Below, in pieces: positions 1 through 8,990 of a stretch of DNA of 64,000 nucleotides. Under the pieces are notes generated by a model. The model had not been told where the DNA came from, did not search any database, and worked only from the letters and a program-made list of their open reading frames with translations. The translations under genes and the position numbers were made by a program. Source of the stretch: Paenibacillus sp. Marseille-Q4541 (lineage in GTDB: Bacteria > Bacillota > Bacilli > Paenibacillales > Paenibacillaceae). Within the stretch, counting starts at the first letter, position 1; every line of letters begins with the position of its first letter. Location of the stretch: positions 424,007 to 488,006 of the forward strand of contig NZ_JAGXCY010000002.1 in NCBI RefSeq assembly GCF_018310695.1, read 5' to 3'.

Positions 1-289
1 AAGTAACGTGTACCGTTACATGAGGCTTAGGAAATTCCTCTTCAAATTGGGATCTGTTAATAATAGAAATTTTCGGTGTTGTGATTTCAACCTTGTTACC
101 GAGTAAGGTTGAGAGTGCAGTAGCAGCACTGCCAAATGTTATGTTCCCGATTTCACCAAGTGCATCCTGTTCAAGTGGAGTCAAAAAATCATCTACTGTT
201 TGCACTACTGGCTCTCCACTGGAAATAGACTCGGATTGCTTTAATAAAGCATCTATCTCTTCCTGGGATAAATAATCTTTACTCGTCAA
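1..289 (-). CDS. fliY: Flagellar motor switch phosphatase FliY, N-terminal part (cut by window edge)
   Basis: Only the first 96 codons are in the window. FliY is the CheC-like, SpoA-containing switch protein of Gram-positive motors that dephosphorylates CheY-P and forms the C-ring with FliM and FliG. The N-terminus carries a FliM-like LSQEEIDALL peptide (expected to bind CheY-P), followed by an EIGNITFGSAATALS stretch typical of the CheC phosphatase domain. The best start is a TTG at 289, lying inside the end of fliM (11-base overlap) with an AAGGAG site nine bases upstream; this implies translational coupling. Family assignment is secure; the C-terminal SpoA domain is outside the window. Confidence 0.93.
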   Translation of the reverse strand, partial: MTSKDYLSQEEIDALLKQSESISSGEPVVQTVDDFLTPLEQDALGEIGNITFGSAATALSTLLGNKVEITTPKISIINRSQFEEEFPKPHVTVHVT

Positions 290-1277
290 GTTCTTCAACT
301 CCTTCAATGAGGATTTCATCTATCTGTACGGCTACACGATCTTTAAGACTTCCTGGACTTCCAATGAATTTAGCCTTTTCCCCTACCTTAATGGTTAAAC
401 CTTCATTCACCGGTTTTCCAAGAGCGATGACATCACCAACTCCAAGTGACAGAAACTCTGCAATGGAAATCTGGGATTCACCAAGCTCCGCAATAATAGG
501 AAGTTTGGCTTTCTTTACTCTTTCTTTCAGAGCGACCATCTCTTCTGGAGCTCTCGATTTCTTTTCAGAAATAAACCACTGATGCGTCGAGAGTTTCGAC
601 ATTATCGGTTCCACTACCACATGCGGAATGCAAAGGTTGATCATGCCTGTGGTATCCCCAATCTTGGTGCTAAGCGAAATCAAGGCAATTGTCTCATTAG
701 GTGATACAATTTGCATAAATTGTGGGTTCGTCTCAAGAGCCTCCAAACGAGGTTTGATATCAAGGACGGTTTTCCATGCTTCTTGCAAACTATCAAATGC
801 CTTGCTGAAGATACGCTCCATAATGATGATTTCCATTTCAGTCATTGTGCTTACTTTAGCGGTGGATGTTCCTGGTCCTCCAAGTAAACGATCTAGCATG
901 GCATAAGCCACATTAGGGTTGACCTCAAGCACCATTCTTCCTTGTAGTGGTTCTGCCTCAAAAATATTTAAAATGGTCATTTTTGGAATTGAGCGAATAA
1001 ATTCGTCATAAGGCAGTTGCTCCACTTGTACTACATTAATCTGAACAAAAGTTCGCAGCTGAGCTGAAAAATAAGTCGTCAAGTAACGGGCAAAATTTTC
1101 ATGAATTCGTGTCAAACTTCGAATATGATCTTTTGAAAACCGAACCGCTCTTTTAAAATCGTATGACCTAATTTTCTTCTGGCTATCTTCCTTTTTAAGC
1201 TCTTCGGCATCCATCTCTCCCGAGGAAAGAGCTGCGAGTAGGGCATCAATTTCATTCTGTGATAGTACATCAACCAT
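279..1277 (-). CDS. fliM: Flagellar motor switch protein FliM
   Basis: C-ring protein that binds CheY-P and, with FliG and FliY, sets rotation direction. The N-terminal VLSQNEIDALLAAL peptide is the CheY-P docking motif, the middle CheC-like domain contains the LLGGPG turn near residue 130, and the C-terminal third is a SpoA domain. About 332 residues, normal for the family and close to B. subtilis FliM throughout. Two ATGs lie nine bases apart; the second (1277) is preferred because the GGGGGTG ribosome site sits six to seven bases before it and directly abuts the first. Preceded by fliL and overlapping fliY. Confidence 0.97.
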   Translation of the reverse strand: MVDVLSQNEIDALLAALSSGEMDAEELKKEDSQKKIRSYDFKRAVRFSKDHIRSLTRIHENFARYLTTYFSAQLRTFVQINVVQVEQLPYDEFIRSIPKMTILNIFEAEPLQGRMVLEVNPNVAYAMLDRLLGGPGTSTAKVSTMTEMEIIIMERIFSKAFDSLQEAWKTVLDIKPRLEALETNPQFMQIVSPNETIALISLSTKIGDTTGMINLCIPHVVVEPIMSKLSTHQWFISEKKSRAPEEMVALKERVKKAKLPIIAELGESQISIAEFLSLGVGDVIALGKPVNEGLTIKVGEKAKFIGSPGSLKDRVAVQIDEILIEGVEELDE

Positions 1278-1319
1278 TTCATTCACCCCCTTGCAGGTTT
1301 AAAATTGAGCTGTAGCACA

Positions 1320-1781
1320 TTACATAGGTGTAGAGAGAAACTTAGTAATACGGATATCTTGCAACCTTCCCTCTGTTAGTTCCTTGTTAATCAAATCGGT
1401 TAACTCATTATTGAAACTTTTTCTCCCAGCGGTTTTATTCAATTCTTCTGGTTTTGTTTCAGCCAGCTTTTGAATAATAATCGGTGTCACTACAATATCT
1501 TTGATCTTCTCAAACTCTTCTTTTGCTTTCTTAGTATTCAATTGGAAAGAAAAATTCATTTGAACAAGATAACTTGGATCAGCCAGGTTTGTTTTGACAT
1601 CCGTAATTTCTGAGGTCACCTCTACAATTTCATCTGCTGAAAGATGTTTTTGGACATTTCCCTCTGCCGAAGCGGTCTTATCCTTCGCTCCATCCATCTG
1701 ACCTGTCAGTATAAATATAGCGAGTACGATAAGTGTAATAGCAAGCATGGCGGTAGTGAGCCAAGGTAACATTTTCTTCAT
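1320..1781 (-). CDS. fliL: Flagellar basal body-associated protein FliL
   Basis: Single-pass inner membrane protein that surrounds the stator units and supports torque. It has an N-terminal transmembrane helix at about residues 8-28 and a periplasmic-type domain, 153 residues in all. The ATG follows a GGAGG site with eight-base spacing and sits immediately after the flbD stop codon. The position between flbD and fliM is the standard one in Firmicutes. Confidence 0.93.
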   Translation of the reverse strand: MKKMLPWLTTAMLAITLIVLAIFILTGQMDGAKDKTASAEGNVQKHLSADEIVEVTSEITDVKTNLADPSYLVQMNFSFQLNTKKAKEEFEKIKDIVVTPIIIQKLAETKPEELNKTAGRKSFNNELTDLINKELTEGRLQDIRITKFLSTPM

Positions 1782-2006
1782 CTACATATCCTCCGTTTGT
1801 TGCTGCAATTTAATCGTTGCCGCATGGATACCAATTTCCTTGTTATATTCTTTGATCTTGCTAATGACTTCTTCTGCTTTTTCCAGTACAATCAAACGCT
1901 TGCCTGTAATGAGGGTAATATATGTATCAGGTGTTTCTTCCACAGTCTCAATGAGTAGCGCATTTAAAAACATGGGCTCTCCATTTAGCCTTGATAATGC
2001 TATCAT
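1782..2006 (-). CDS. flbD: FlbD family flagellar protein
   Basis: Small (74 residue) protein of the FlbD/YlzI family found in Firmicute flagellar operons between the hook protein gene and fliL. The sequence MIALSRLNGEPMFLNALLIE and the following predicted beta strands match the family; the molecular role is not established. An ATG at 2006 with AGGAGGT upstream is chosen over a longer open frame that lacks a ribosome site. The stop codon directly abuts the fliL ATG. Confidence 0.85.
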   Translation of the reverse strand: MIALSRLNGEPMFLNALLIETVEETPDTYITLITGKRLIVLEKAEEVISKIKEYNKEIGIHAATIKLQQQTEDM

Positions 2007-2073
2007 CTCTTGCCTACCTCCTGCTATGAATTGCCTAGGAAGCACGAAGGCTTCCCATGCAACTATTTATTCA

Positions 2074-2889
2074 TTATCGTTTAAGATTAACAACTTCTTG
2101 AAGCACTTCATCAGAAGTGGTAATAATACGGGAATTGGCTTGGAAACCACGCTGTGCTACGATCATTTCTGTAAATTCCCCTGTCAAATCCACGTTTGAC
2201 ATTTCAAGCTGCCCGGCAACGATAGCTCCTATCCCTGCTTCTCCGTCATTCGCAGTTACAATTTCAAACTCACCGTCGAGATTCGCATTCATTGTCATTC
2301 GGTATAGGTTACCCCCGATTTTATCGAGTCCACTTGGATTAGATACTTTACCGATCCCTAGTTGTACTCCCGCTTCCATCGTCCCGTCAGCCATTTGCTG
2401 ATTGATGGTTCCATCTTGGCCTATGGAGAAGGCCACTACTTCATCATCAAGTGTAATTGCCGCTCCACCTGAATCGAGAACGAACAGTCCGTCAGAAGTT
2501 ACTAATCTGCGATTTGCATCAATATGAAAATCTCCAGCCCGAGTCAGAAAAGGGACTTCCTGATCTTCAGAGAGGCTAACCAAGAAAAATCCGTCACCGT
2601 CAAGACGCAGGTCAGTCGGGTTATTCGTGGTTTGAGCACTTCCCGCCAAATGCATCGTGTCGATCGAACCAACACTCACACCAAGCCCAATTTGCTTGGA
2701 ATTCACTCCACCCGATTCATCTGTAGGAGCAGTTGCCCCAGCAGTGGTCTGACTCATAATATCCTTAAACATCACTCGGCTTGATTTGAAGCCTGTTGTA
2801 TTTACGTTTGCAATGTTATTACCGATAACATCTAGTTTCGTTTGAAACCCTCTCATTCCAGATACACCAGAGTACATGGACTTAAGCAT
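2074..2889 (-). CDS. flgG: Flagellar hook / distal rod-type protein (FlgG/FlgE family)
   Basis: Axial flagellar protein of 271 residues, the B. subtilis fla/che gene called flgG and encoding the hook protein FlgE. The N-terminal NNIANVNTTGFK signature (about residues 24-35) is diagnostic of flagellar rod/hook proteins, and the C-terminal QRGFQANSRIITTSDEVL segment is the paired coiled-coil terminus. The short central domain fits the compact hook protein of this operon. ATG 2889 has a GGAGG site. It follows the hook-cap gene flgD and the small gene at 2972, consistent with hook assembly. Confidence 0.95.
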   Translation of the reverse strand: MLKSMYSGVSGMRGFQTKLDVIGNNIANVNTTGFKSSRVMFKDIMSQTTAGATAPTDESGGVNSKQIGLGVSVGSIDTMHLAGSAQTTNNPTDLRLDGDGFFLVSLSEDQEVPFLTRAGDFHIDANRRLVTSDGLFVLDSGGAAITLDDEVVAFSIGQDGTINQQMADGTMEAGVQLGIGKVSNPSGLDKIGGNLYRMTMNANLDGEFEIVTANDGEAGIGAIVAGQLEMSNVDLTGEFTEMIVAQRGFQANSRIITTSDEVLQEVVNLKR

Positions 2890-2971
2890 AGTTATATTAC
2901 CTCCGATTTATGATTAGCTGCTTCAGTCGATCCACAGCTTCGGCTTTCCGTTAGGGCCAACCTGATAATGA

Positions 2972-3349
2972 CTATGAAATAATGACGGCACTGTCAATCT
3001 GGGTAAACACACCCTCCGTCAAAGAGGACCCATTTACCGCAGTTACGATTGTTCGGTTTTTTACATTTACAATGAAAGCTGTATCTTGCAGGAGGACAAG
3101 TGTTTCTTTGGAACCTTTGGCATCAGCCTTATCAATGGCGAGAGCAATTTTCTGCAGTTCATCTTTACCGAGCTCAATCCCCCGTTGCTCCAATCTTTTG
3201 GAAGCATGGTGGCTAAGCTTTATAAATTCATCATGAAGTAATTTGTCAAATGAAACATTTCCTTCTGATGAAGACTTACTTGTTTCGCGTGTAGTAGCAG
3301 GAGTTACAGTACCTGAAAAAAGTTGACCTACCCTGACAATGCCACTCAT
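2972..3349 (-). CDS. Small flagellar operon protein (TIGR02530-like)
   Basis: A 125-residue protein with the SKRLEQRGIEL motif and following KIALAIDKADAKGSKETLVL segment seen in a Firmicute family known only from flagellar operons next to flgD. Its biochemical role is not established; the context suggests a hook-assembly function. The ATG overlaps the flgD stop codon (four-base overlap), so translation is probably coupled. No membrane segment or signal peptide is visible. Confidence 0.82.
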   Translation of the reverse strand: MSGIVRVGQLFSGTVTPATTRETSKSSSEGNVSFDKLLHDEFIKLSHHASKRLEQRGIELGKDELQKIALAIDKADAKGSKETLVLLQDTAFIVNVKNRTIVTAVNGSSLTEGVFTQIDSAVIIS

Positions 3350-3885
3350 GCCTCAGCTCCGTCGGCTCCGCTGCTCTCCTCTTTTCCATTCTCAGGGGCA
3401 GAATCATCTGGATTCGTTTCCGTTTCCGGTACCTTATCTTCTGTGTTGACATCACTGATCTGTGTGATATCAGTCAGTGCAACTTCCATATCGTCAATGA
3501 CTGCATACTGGACCTGATCACGAATAATAATAGAATCTACAATCCCACTTTGAACCTCAGTTTCATTCGATCCTTCGATCTTACCAATCCAGCTTACTTG
3601 TTTGCCAATAAGACCAGATACCGCACCTAAAGATTGAGATAAGCTCTGAAGTTGACCCGATATATTAGATAGTTGTTCTACAGAAGTAAACTGTGCCATC
3701 TGAGCTATAAATTCTTTGTCTTCCATTGGTTGCATCGGATTCTGGTTCTGCAACTGAGTAATCAGTATTTTTAAAAACTGATCTTTCCCCATCGTATCTG
3801 ATGGTTCTTTTCTCGCTGCTGTACCCACATTGGAAGCTGAGTAGTTGGGCCATACGTTAGTAGTAGAAATAATATCTGCTGGCAT
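3346..3885 (-). CDS. flgD: Flagellar hook assembly (cap) protein FlgD
   Basis: FlgD forms the cap on which hook subunits assemble. The conserved N-terminal core LKILITQLQNQNPMQP and the adjacent EFIAQMAQFTSVEQL segment (about residues 35-75) identify it. At 179 residues it is short but within the Firmicute range; the tail is acidic and low in complexity. ATG 3885 has a GAGGTG site. Downstream of fliK and overlapping the next gene. Confidence 0.95.
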   Translation of the reverse strand: MPADIISTTNVWPNYSASNVGTAARKEPSDTMGKDQFLKILITQLQNQNPMQPMEDKEFIAQMAQFTSVEQLSNISGQLQSLSQSLGAVSGLIGKQVSWIGKIEGSNETEVQSGIVDSIIIRDQVQYAVIDDMEVALTDITQISDVNTEDKVPETETNPDDSAPENGKEESSGADGAEA

Positions 3886-3905
3886 TTTAACACCTCGCTT
3901 CCCTA

Positions 3906-5336
3906 TTAGACTTTAGCCGTGAACCCATTTGTCTGATCTGTTCCTGTATATAACTCCAGGTCTTGCTGTTCCTGCATCCAAGTGCGAAGTTCATCTTGAA
4001 TCTCGGCTGTTCTCAGCGCATCTTCATTTTTCTGCTCACGTTCTTTTGATCGATGCTGATTCCCAGACTGTCCGTTTGAACTGCCTCCATCCTGATACAT
4101 GTGAGATGATAGTGAAGTGTTCTGAGTTACCTCAAGTTTTTCCACCTGAATTCCTTGGGCCGTAAGTACAGCTCTCAATTGTGTCATTTGTTGTTCTAAT
4201 AATTCTTTCGCTCCTGCATGTTCTGTCATAAAGCGTGCTACCAAATGACCATTTTGCATCGTTAACTGTACATCTAGTTGACCTAAATGCTGAGGTCTTA
4301 AAGAGATAACAGCTTCCGACATACCATGCTGCTTAACAAACTCAAACTTGCTGACTACAAACTCTGACATGTCTTTAGCAAATTGTTGTACCGGCATCAC
4401 ATGCTCTAATTTAGTCAGTGGTGCAGTACCATTTTTTATAGCTAGTTGCCCCGCCGTGGTTAGGTTGGTAGCTTGACTCTCAATACCTTCATCACTGTTA
4501 ACTGCTTGAGTTACTACCGTATCTTCTGAAGGATCCCCCGGTTCGTTAGCCGCTGATTGAACCATTTCTTTCGTAGCTTTGCTTTGCAGCTCATCGCCTT
4601 CATCTACTGTCTTCAGGAATGGTTGCATTGAAAACTCTGTTGCTTCAGTCGATGGGGTACTTACTGCAATACGGCTGAGTTCCGACACTAAGGAACTTAA
4701 TTTAGCAACTGATTCTGTATTCATATCTGATTTCTGAAATATCTCTTTCAAACTAGCAATAAGCTGCTGCTGGGTATGTATAGATTCTTCTGTTAGTGCA
4801 GCTGCATTAGGATTGGTTTTACTTACTTCTACCAACTGGAATAACACTTCTTGTAAAGCATACTTCACTGTTTCAGGATTCTCTGAAAGTGTAGTAATCG
4901 CTTGGGATGATTCATTTTGTTCTCCTGTATTTTCATCGCTCACGGGATACAGATAACTTAGAGCCTGCTGCAACCAGTCACTTAATTCTGCGATTAACTC
5001 AGCATCCTCACCACTTTTGTGATCCTCATCCTGTTCAAGTGTTGAAATAAGATCTTCAATTACCGCTTCCAGTGAAAGTGCTGCTTCTTCATCGGCAATT
5101 AAATTCCCACCTGGAGAAACATTGGCTTCTTGATCTGTATTCATAAAATTGAATACGATAGGAGTTCCACTAGTACTCGCTGAAGTCTGCGATTCACCAT
5201 CCGTCTGTAACGTTCCTTGTAAAGCAGTCAAAAAACTCACCGCTTCATTTCCCGTACTTTTACTAGTTGCGGATGCTGAATCAACCGTATTTGTTGATGT
5301 CTTCCCCATTTGGGAGAAAAAAGAGATCATCGTCAT
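3906..5336 (-). CDS. fliK: Flagellar hook-length control protein FliK
   Basis: Secreted molecular ruler that ends hook growth and triggers the export specificity switch. About 476 residues: a long, acidic, Ser/Thr/Gln-rich N-terminal ruler region and a compact C-terminal domain starting near residue 345 with LRPQHLGQLDVQL, the hallmark of the family. ATG 5336 is chosen because GAGGAGG lies five bases upstream; a GTG two codons earlier falls within the ribosome site. Located between the MotE-like gene and flgD as in B. subtilis. Confidence 0.93.
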   Translation of the reverse strand: MTMISFFSQMGKTSTNTVDSASATSKSTGNEAVSFLTALQGTLQTDGESQTSASTSGTPIVFNFMNTDQEANVSPGGNLIADEEAALSLEAVIEDLISTLEQDEDHKSGEDAELIAELSDWLQQALSYLYPVSDENTGEQNESSQAITTLSENPETVKYALQEVLFQLVEVSKTNPNAAALTEESIHTQQQLIASLKEIFQKSDMNTESVAKLSSLVSELSRIAVSTPSTEATEFSMQPFLKTVDEGDELQSKATKEMVQSAANEPGDPSEDTVVTQAVNSDEGIESQATNLTTAGQLAIKNGTAPLTKLEHVMPVQQFAKDMSEFVVSKFEFVKQHGMSEAVISLRPQHLGQLDVQLTMQNGHLVARFMTEHAGAKELLEQQMTQLRAVLTAQGIQVEKLEVTQNTSLSSHMYQDGGSSNGQSGNQHRSKEREQKNEDALRTAEIQDELRTWMQEQQDLELYTGTDQTNGFTAKV

Positions 5337-5370
5337 TTTCACCTCCTCTCAAATCGATAAGAAAGATTGG

Positions 5371-6321
5371 CTACTTTTGGCTCCCCATCAGTCGATTCAT
5401 TATTTTAGCGGAGACAGCAGCATCCGTTGAAGACATTTTGTCCAGGAATTTGGCTCGCGTAGCATCATCCACCGTTTTCAAAATCGTAATCGCTTGATCA
5501 GGGCTCAGTTTGTACGTTTCAAGAATCAATTTTGCTCCACTGTCAGCCGACATCGACGAAAACGTTTGAGTTAGCTCACTTTTGTCCAGGTTTCGACTAG
5601 TGGATGTAGTTGTATTGGTTGTTTGATTGCTATTAACCTTTGACTGCAATGCTGCAATGGCGCGACTTTCCGATGTTGTCGTGTCTTTTAAGGCATTAGT
5701 AACCTCTGCAGCCATATGAGGAGTCATTTTTTCAAGAATATCTTTACGTTCATCTGATTTCATCTCTGCCAGAAGCTGAACCTGTTCTTCCTTTGTCATA
5801 CTTTGAATGATAGGTGCTGCTTTACTTGGCTTCATTTGCCCGTACATTTTGGCGAGTTCTTTTACTTGTTTTTCGTATGGATCTACCTTTTCAGCTTCAT
5901 TAGAAGCTTCCGCGCCATCTCTTGAACTCGTTGTTACCTGTAATTGTTCTATTTCATCTTCTAGTTTTTGTACTTTCGTATCTTGCTGGGCTTTCTCCTC
6001 TTTCACCTGCTCAAGCTCCGTCTGTGCAGTAGCAAGTTGTGTCTTCAGTTTGTCTATGACCGCATTGTTGCTTTCGATTTGTTTCTCAGCCTGCCGTTCT
6101 TTAAGAGTCTCTGGATCAAGCGATTCATCAGGTATCCATTCTTTAACTACTGGAATTTTACTCGCAATATCAATCGCATTTTTTCTGAAATCTACATTCA
6201 GGACGATTAGCAGAACAGTAACAAGTACGAGACAAAATACGATAGGAATGGAAACGATCATAAATTTTTCCCAAGCTCCTCCAGACTCTCGCTCGAGTTC
6301 TTCTCTATCCTTGTCTACCAA
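5371..6321 (-). CDS. ylxF: MotE/YlxF-like protein with MgtE-N type domain
   Basis: A 316-residue membrane-anchored protein at the ylxF position of the fla/che operon. One transmembrane helix lies at about residues 20-42, a heptad-rich coiled coil at about 75-135, and a C-terminal helical domain resembling the MgtE intracellular N domain, with two similar segments (KPSKAAPIIQSM and SMSADSGAKLIL). Related proteins have been described as stator-associated chaperones (MotE), but that role is inferred here. Start is TTG at 6321 with AGGAGG upstream. Confidence 0.82.
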   Translation of the reverse strand: MVDKDREELERESGGAWEKFMIVSIPIVFCLVLVTVLLIVLNVDFRKNAIDIASKIPVVKEWIPDESLDPETLKERQAEKQIESNNAVIDKLKTQLATAQTELEQVKEEKAQQDTKVQKLEDEIEQLQVTTSSRDGAEASNEAEKVDPYEKQVKELAKMYGQMKPSKAAPIIQSMTKEEQVQLLAEMKSDERKDILEKMTPHMAAEVTNALKDTTTSESRAIAALQSKVNSNQTTNTTTSTSRNLDKSELTQTFSSMSADSGAKLILETYKLSPDQAITILKTVDDATRAKFLDKMSSTDAAVSAKIMNRLMGSQK

Positions 6322-6362
6322 ACCTCATTCCTCCTTCGGTGCATTCACGTAAGCTTTTCTCC

Positions 6363-6806
6363 TTACCGTGCCTTAACTGCAAAGCGCACCGTCGCCATCT
6401 CATCGAGTTCATTTTGTTCACGGAGGAGCATCTCCTGTTGATACTGCATTTTGGCTTTTTCCCGTGCCTGGTTCCACACTTTTTCATCTAGCATTTTATC
6501 ATTCAGAAAAGCTTGATTTTGTTTTACATTCACTTCCGCATGAGCTACATCACTGTTTTTACGGGTGATGCAGTCATCTAGATAGTGAACATATCGATTC
6601 ATTTCCTGTAAACTGGAAGCTGAGGCTCTTTTTTGCGAGAAAGAGGAAATGCCTTCCATAAGATTTTCTCGATCACGCACAAGTTCCATCAAGTGCGACT
6701 CTTCAGCTTGCAATCTGCCAATAGCAGAGGAAAGGAGCCACTCAGCTTGCGTTTTTTCTTTTGATTTAAGATCAACAACTTTTTGAAAATGATAAGTAAA
6801 TCCCAT
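6363..6806 (-). CDS. fliJ: Flagellar export protein FliJ
   Basis: Coiled-coil stalk protein that links the FliI ATPase ring to the export gate. 147 residues, almost entirely helical and charged, beginning with MGFTYHFQKVVDLKSKEK, a typical FliJ opening. Lies directly after fliI (11-base gap), the usual order. Sequence conservation in this family is low, so context carries much of the weight. Confidence 0.9.
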   Translation of the reverse strand: MGFTYHFQKVVDLKSKEKTQAEWLLSSAIGRLQAEESHLMELVRDRENLMEGISSFSQKRASASSLQEMNRYVHYLDDCITRKNSDVAHAEVNVKQNQAFLNDKMLDEKVWNQAREKAKMQYQQEMLLREQNELDEMATVRFAVKAR

Positions 6807-6817
6807 AATGTACTAGG

Positions 6818-8137
6818 TCATCTCCTTGCAAACTCGGTAATCAATCTTTGTCTAACTTCATCCAAAATAACTTTTTCATCTACCTTTTGTCGGGTAAATT
6901 GCCAAATGTCCTGAATGCGGTCAATGGACTCATCAATCTCCGTATTTGATCCTTTTTGATATGCACCAATGTTAATAAGATCCTCGGAATTTTTGTAGAC
7001 AGACATCAAACGCTTAATATTCTCTGCTGCGTCGATCTGCTCTACTGGTGCAATATCTTTCATAACCCGGCTTATACTTGCCAGTACATCAATAGCTGGA
7101 AAATGTCCTTTGTTTGCAATGCCCCGATTCAGTACGATATGTCCATCGAGGATACCTCTGACGGCATCTGCAATCGGCTCATTCATATCATCACCATCAA
7201 CAAGGACCGTGTAAAAGGCAGTAATCGAACCCGTGGGTCCAGTTCCTGCTCTCTCCAATAACTTAGGCAAACTTGCAAACACAGAAGGTGTATAACCTCT
7301 CATGGCTGGGGGCTCACCAACCGCAAGTCCTACTTCACGCTGTGCCATTGCATATCTGGTAACTGAATCCATCATTAGCATGACGTTCATTCCACGATCT
7401 CGAAAATACTCAGCAATCGTCGTTGCAATCAGCGCTCCTTTAATCCTTACAAGTGCAGGTTGATCAGATGTTGCTACGATAACAACCGAGCGTTCCAGTC
7501 CTTCGGGTCCAAGATCTCTTTCAATAAAATCTAGTACTTCACGCCCCCGTTCTCCTATGAGAGCAATTACGTTTACATCAGCTGATGTATTACGGGCAAT
7601 CATACCCATCAGGGTACTTTTACCTACCCCTGATCCGGCAAAAATACCTACCCTTTGCCCTTTCCCGATCGTCAAAAGTCCATCAATTGCACGAACACCA
7701 ATACTGATTGGTTCGAGTACCCTCGGTCTATTCAGTGGATTGACCGGGGCACTCGAAGTCGAGTAACGCTGCATTCGAGCCGGAATAATTGAACCATCAA
7801 GAGGTTGTCCTAAACCATCCAACACTTTGCCAAGAAGTTCAGACCCCACTTGAATATTTAATGGTTTCCCTGTCCCGACCACATCACAGCCTGGTCCAAT
7901 CGACTGAAGGTCTCCAAGAGGCATGAGTAGCACTTTATTGTCCCGAAATCCAACAACTTCCGCTTTAAGTGGAACTGCAGAGTTCGTCGGATAGATGAGA
8001 CAAACATCTCCAATACTTGCGTCTGGACCTTCAGACTCAACCATAAGTCCTATAACCTGCGTAACTTTTCCATTAATTCGAACGGGGTCCAGATGTTTCA
8101 GCTGATCCATGTATCGCTGTGAACTAAGAACCTTCAT
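6818..8137 (-). CDS. fliI: Flagellum-specific ATPase FliI
   Basis: Hexameric ATPase that energises type III flagellar export. Walker A GSGVGKST lies at about residues 168-175, and the GERGREV and RYAMAQREVGLA segments are typical of FliI/F1-beta relatives. About 439 residues. The start is placed at 8137, inside the last codons of fliH; a longer in-frame start at 8170 exists, but the shorter form aligns with known FliI N-termini. Coupled to fliH by overlap. Confidence 0.96.
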   Translation of the reverse strand: MKVLSSQRYMDQLKHLDPVRINGKVTQVIGLMVESEGPDASIGDVCLIYPTNSAVPLKAEVVGFRDNKVLLMPLGDLQSIGPGCDVVGTGKPLNIQVGSELLGKVLDGLGQPLDGSIIPARMQRYSTSSAPVNPLNRPRVLEPISIGVRAIDGLLTIGKGQRVGIFAGSGVGKSTLMGMIARNTSADVNVIALIGERGREVLDFIERDLGPEGLERSVVIVATSDQPALVRIKGALIATTIAEYFRDRGMNVMLMMDSVTRYAMAQREVGLAVGEPPAMRGYTPSVFASLPKLLERAGTGPTGSITAFYTVLVDGDDMNEPIADAVRGILDGHIVLNRGIANKGHFPAIDVLASISRVMKDIAPVEQIDAAENIKRLMSVYKNSEDLINIGAYQKGSNTEIDESIDRIQDIWQFTRQKVDEKVILDEVRQRLITEFARR

Positions 8138-8990
8138 ATTGATTTGTTCGCTCCTCGCCATCCAGTGCAACCCGGATCAATTCTTTCTTGATTTCGGTGA
8201 GCTGTGTATCAATCCGAGCATCTACACTTCCGAAGGAAGATCGAATGACACAACCTTTGTCTTTAACAGATGCATCCGGCAATATTTTCAGCTCTGCCTG
8301 AGAGTCGATCGCGAAGGTTAATTCTTCTCTTGCAGCCTGGACAAAAGAAAATTCCTTAGGGGAAACACATAAAGTGATCACTCCCTGTTCTCTCTTTCTA
8401 GCCAGATTCTTTCGAATAAGATCAATCGTAAGGGTAGGCTCTGTGGAAAGCTCATGGTCAATTATTTTTTCAGCAATGGCACTACTCAGTTCAACAAGAA
8501 ATGGTTCTGCTTCCTGTATAATTTGTTCCTTTGCTTCATAAGCATCGTTCAGTACTTCCTGTGCCTCTACCATTTTTTCTTCCATATATCTTTGAAGTTC
8601 ATCTTTAGCCTTGTCTGCACCCTCTTGGTAACCCTGCTGGTACCCTTCTGACCGGAGTGCATCCATCAAATGCTCATCTTGGAGTCTTCTTTCTTCCCAC
8701 CATGATGCGATTTGTTCTCTTGCCTCTTGAAGCATACGTTCAGCTTCTTCAGCCGCCTCACGAACTTGTCTTTCTGCAAAATCCTTTGCATTTCCCAGCA
8801 TTTCTTGCTTGATTCGGATAGTCTCTTCATCAATCGTAGGCCTTTGTTCTTCTGAAGAAGATATCTCTATCTGATCGGAGTAAGGCTCCTCACCTGATTT
8901 ATCACCATACTCATGAACCGATTTCACCTGTTTATGGGCATCGACGGGTACATATTGAAAGGATTTAATCAGATTAGACAACGATATCAT
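8124..8990 (-). CDS. fliH: Flagellar assembly protein FliH
   Basis: Negative regulator and partner of FliI in the export ATPase complex. About 289 residues, with an acidic N-terminus, a long Glu/Gln/Ala-rich coiled coil (about 70-170) and a C-terminal V-ATPase-E-like domain. The start overlaps the end of fliG. ATG 8990 is given, but GGAGG lies almost against it, so a TTG nine bases further in (8981) is a real alternative. Confidence 0.9.
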   Translation of the reverse strand: MISLSNLIKSFQYVPVDAHKQVKSVHEYGDKSGEEPYSDQIEISSSEEQRPTIDEETIRIKQEMLGNAKDFAERQVREAAEEAERMLQEAREQIASWWEERRLQDEHLMDALRSEGYQQGYQEGADKAKDELQRYMEEKMVEAQEVLNDAYEAKEQIIQEAEPFLVELSSAIAEKIIDHELSTEPTLTIDLIRKNLARKREQGVITLCVSPKEFSFVQAAREELTFAIDSQAELKILPDASVKDKGCVIRSSFGSVDARIDTQLTEIKKELIRVALDGEERTNQYEGS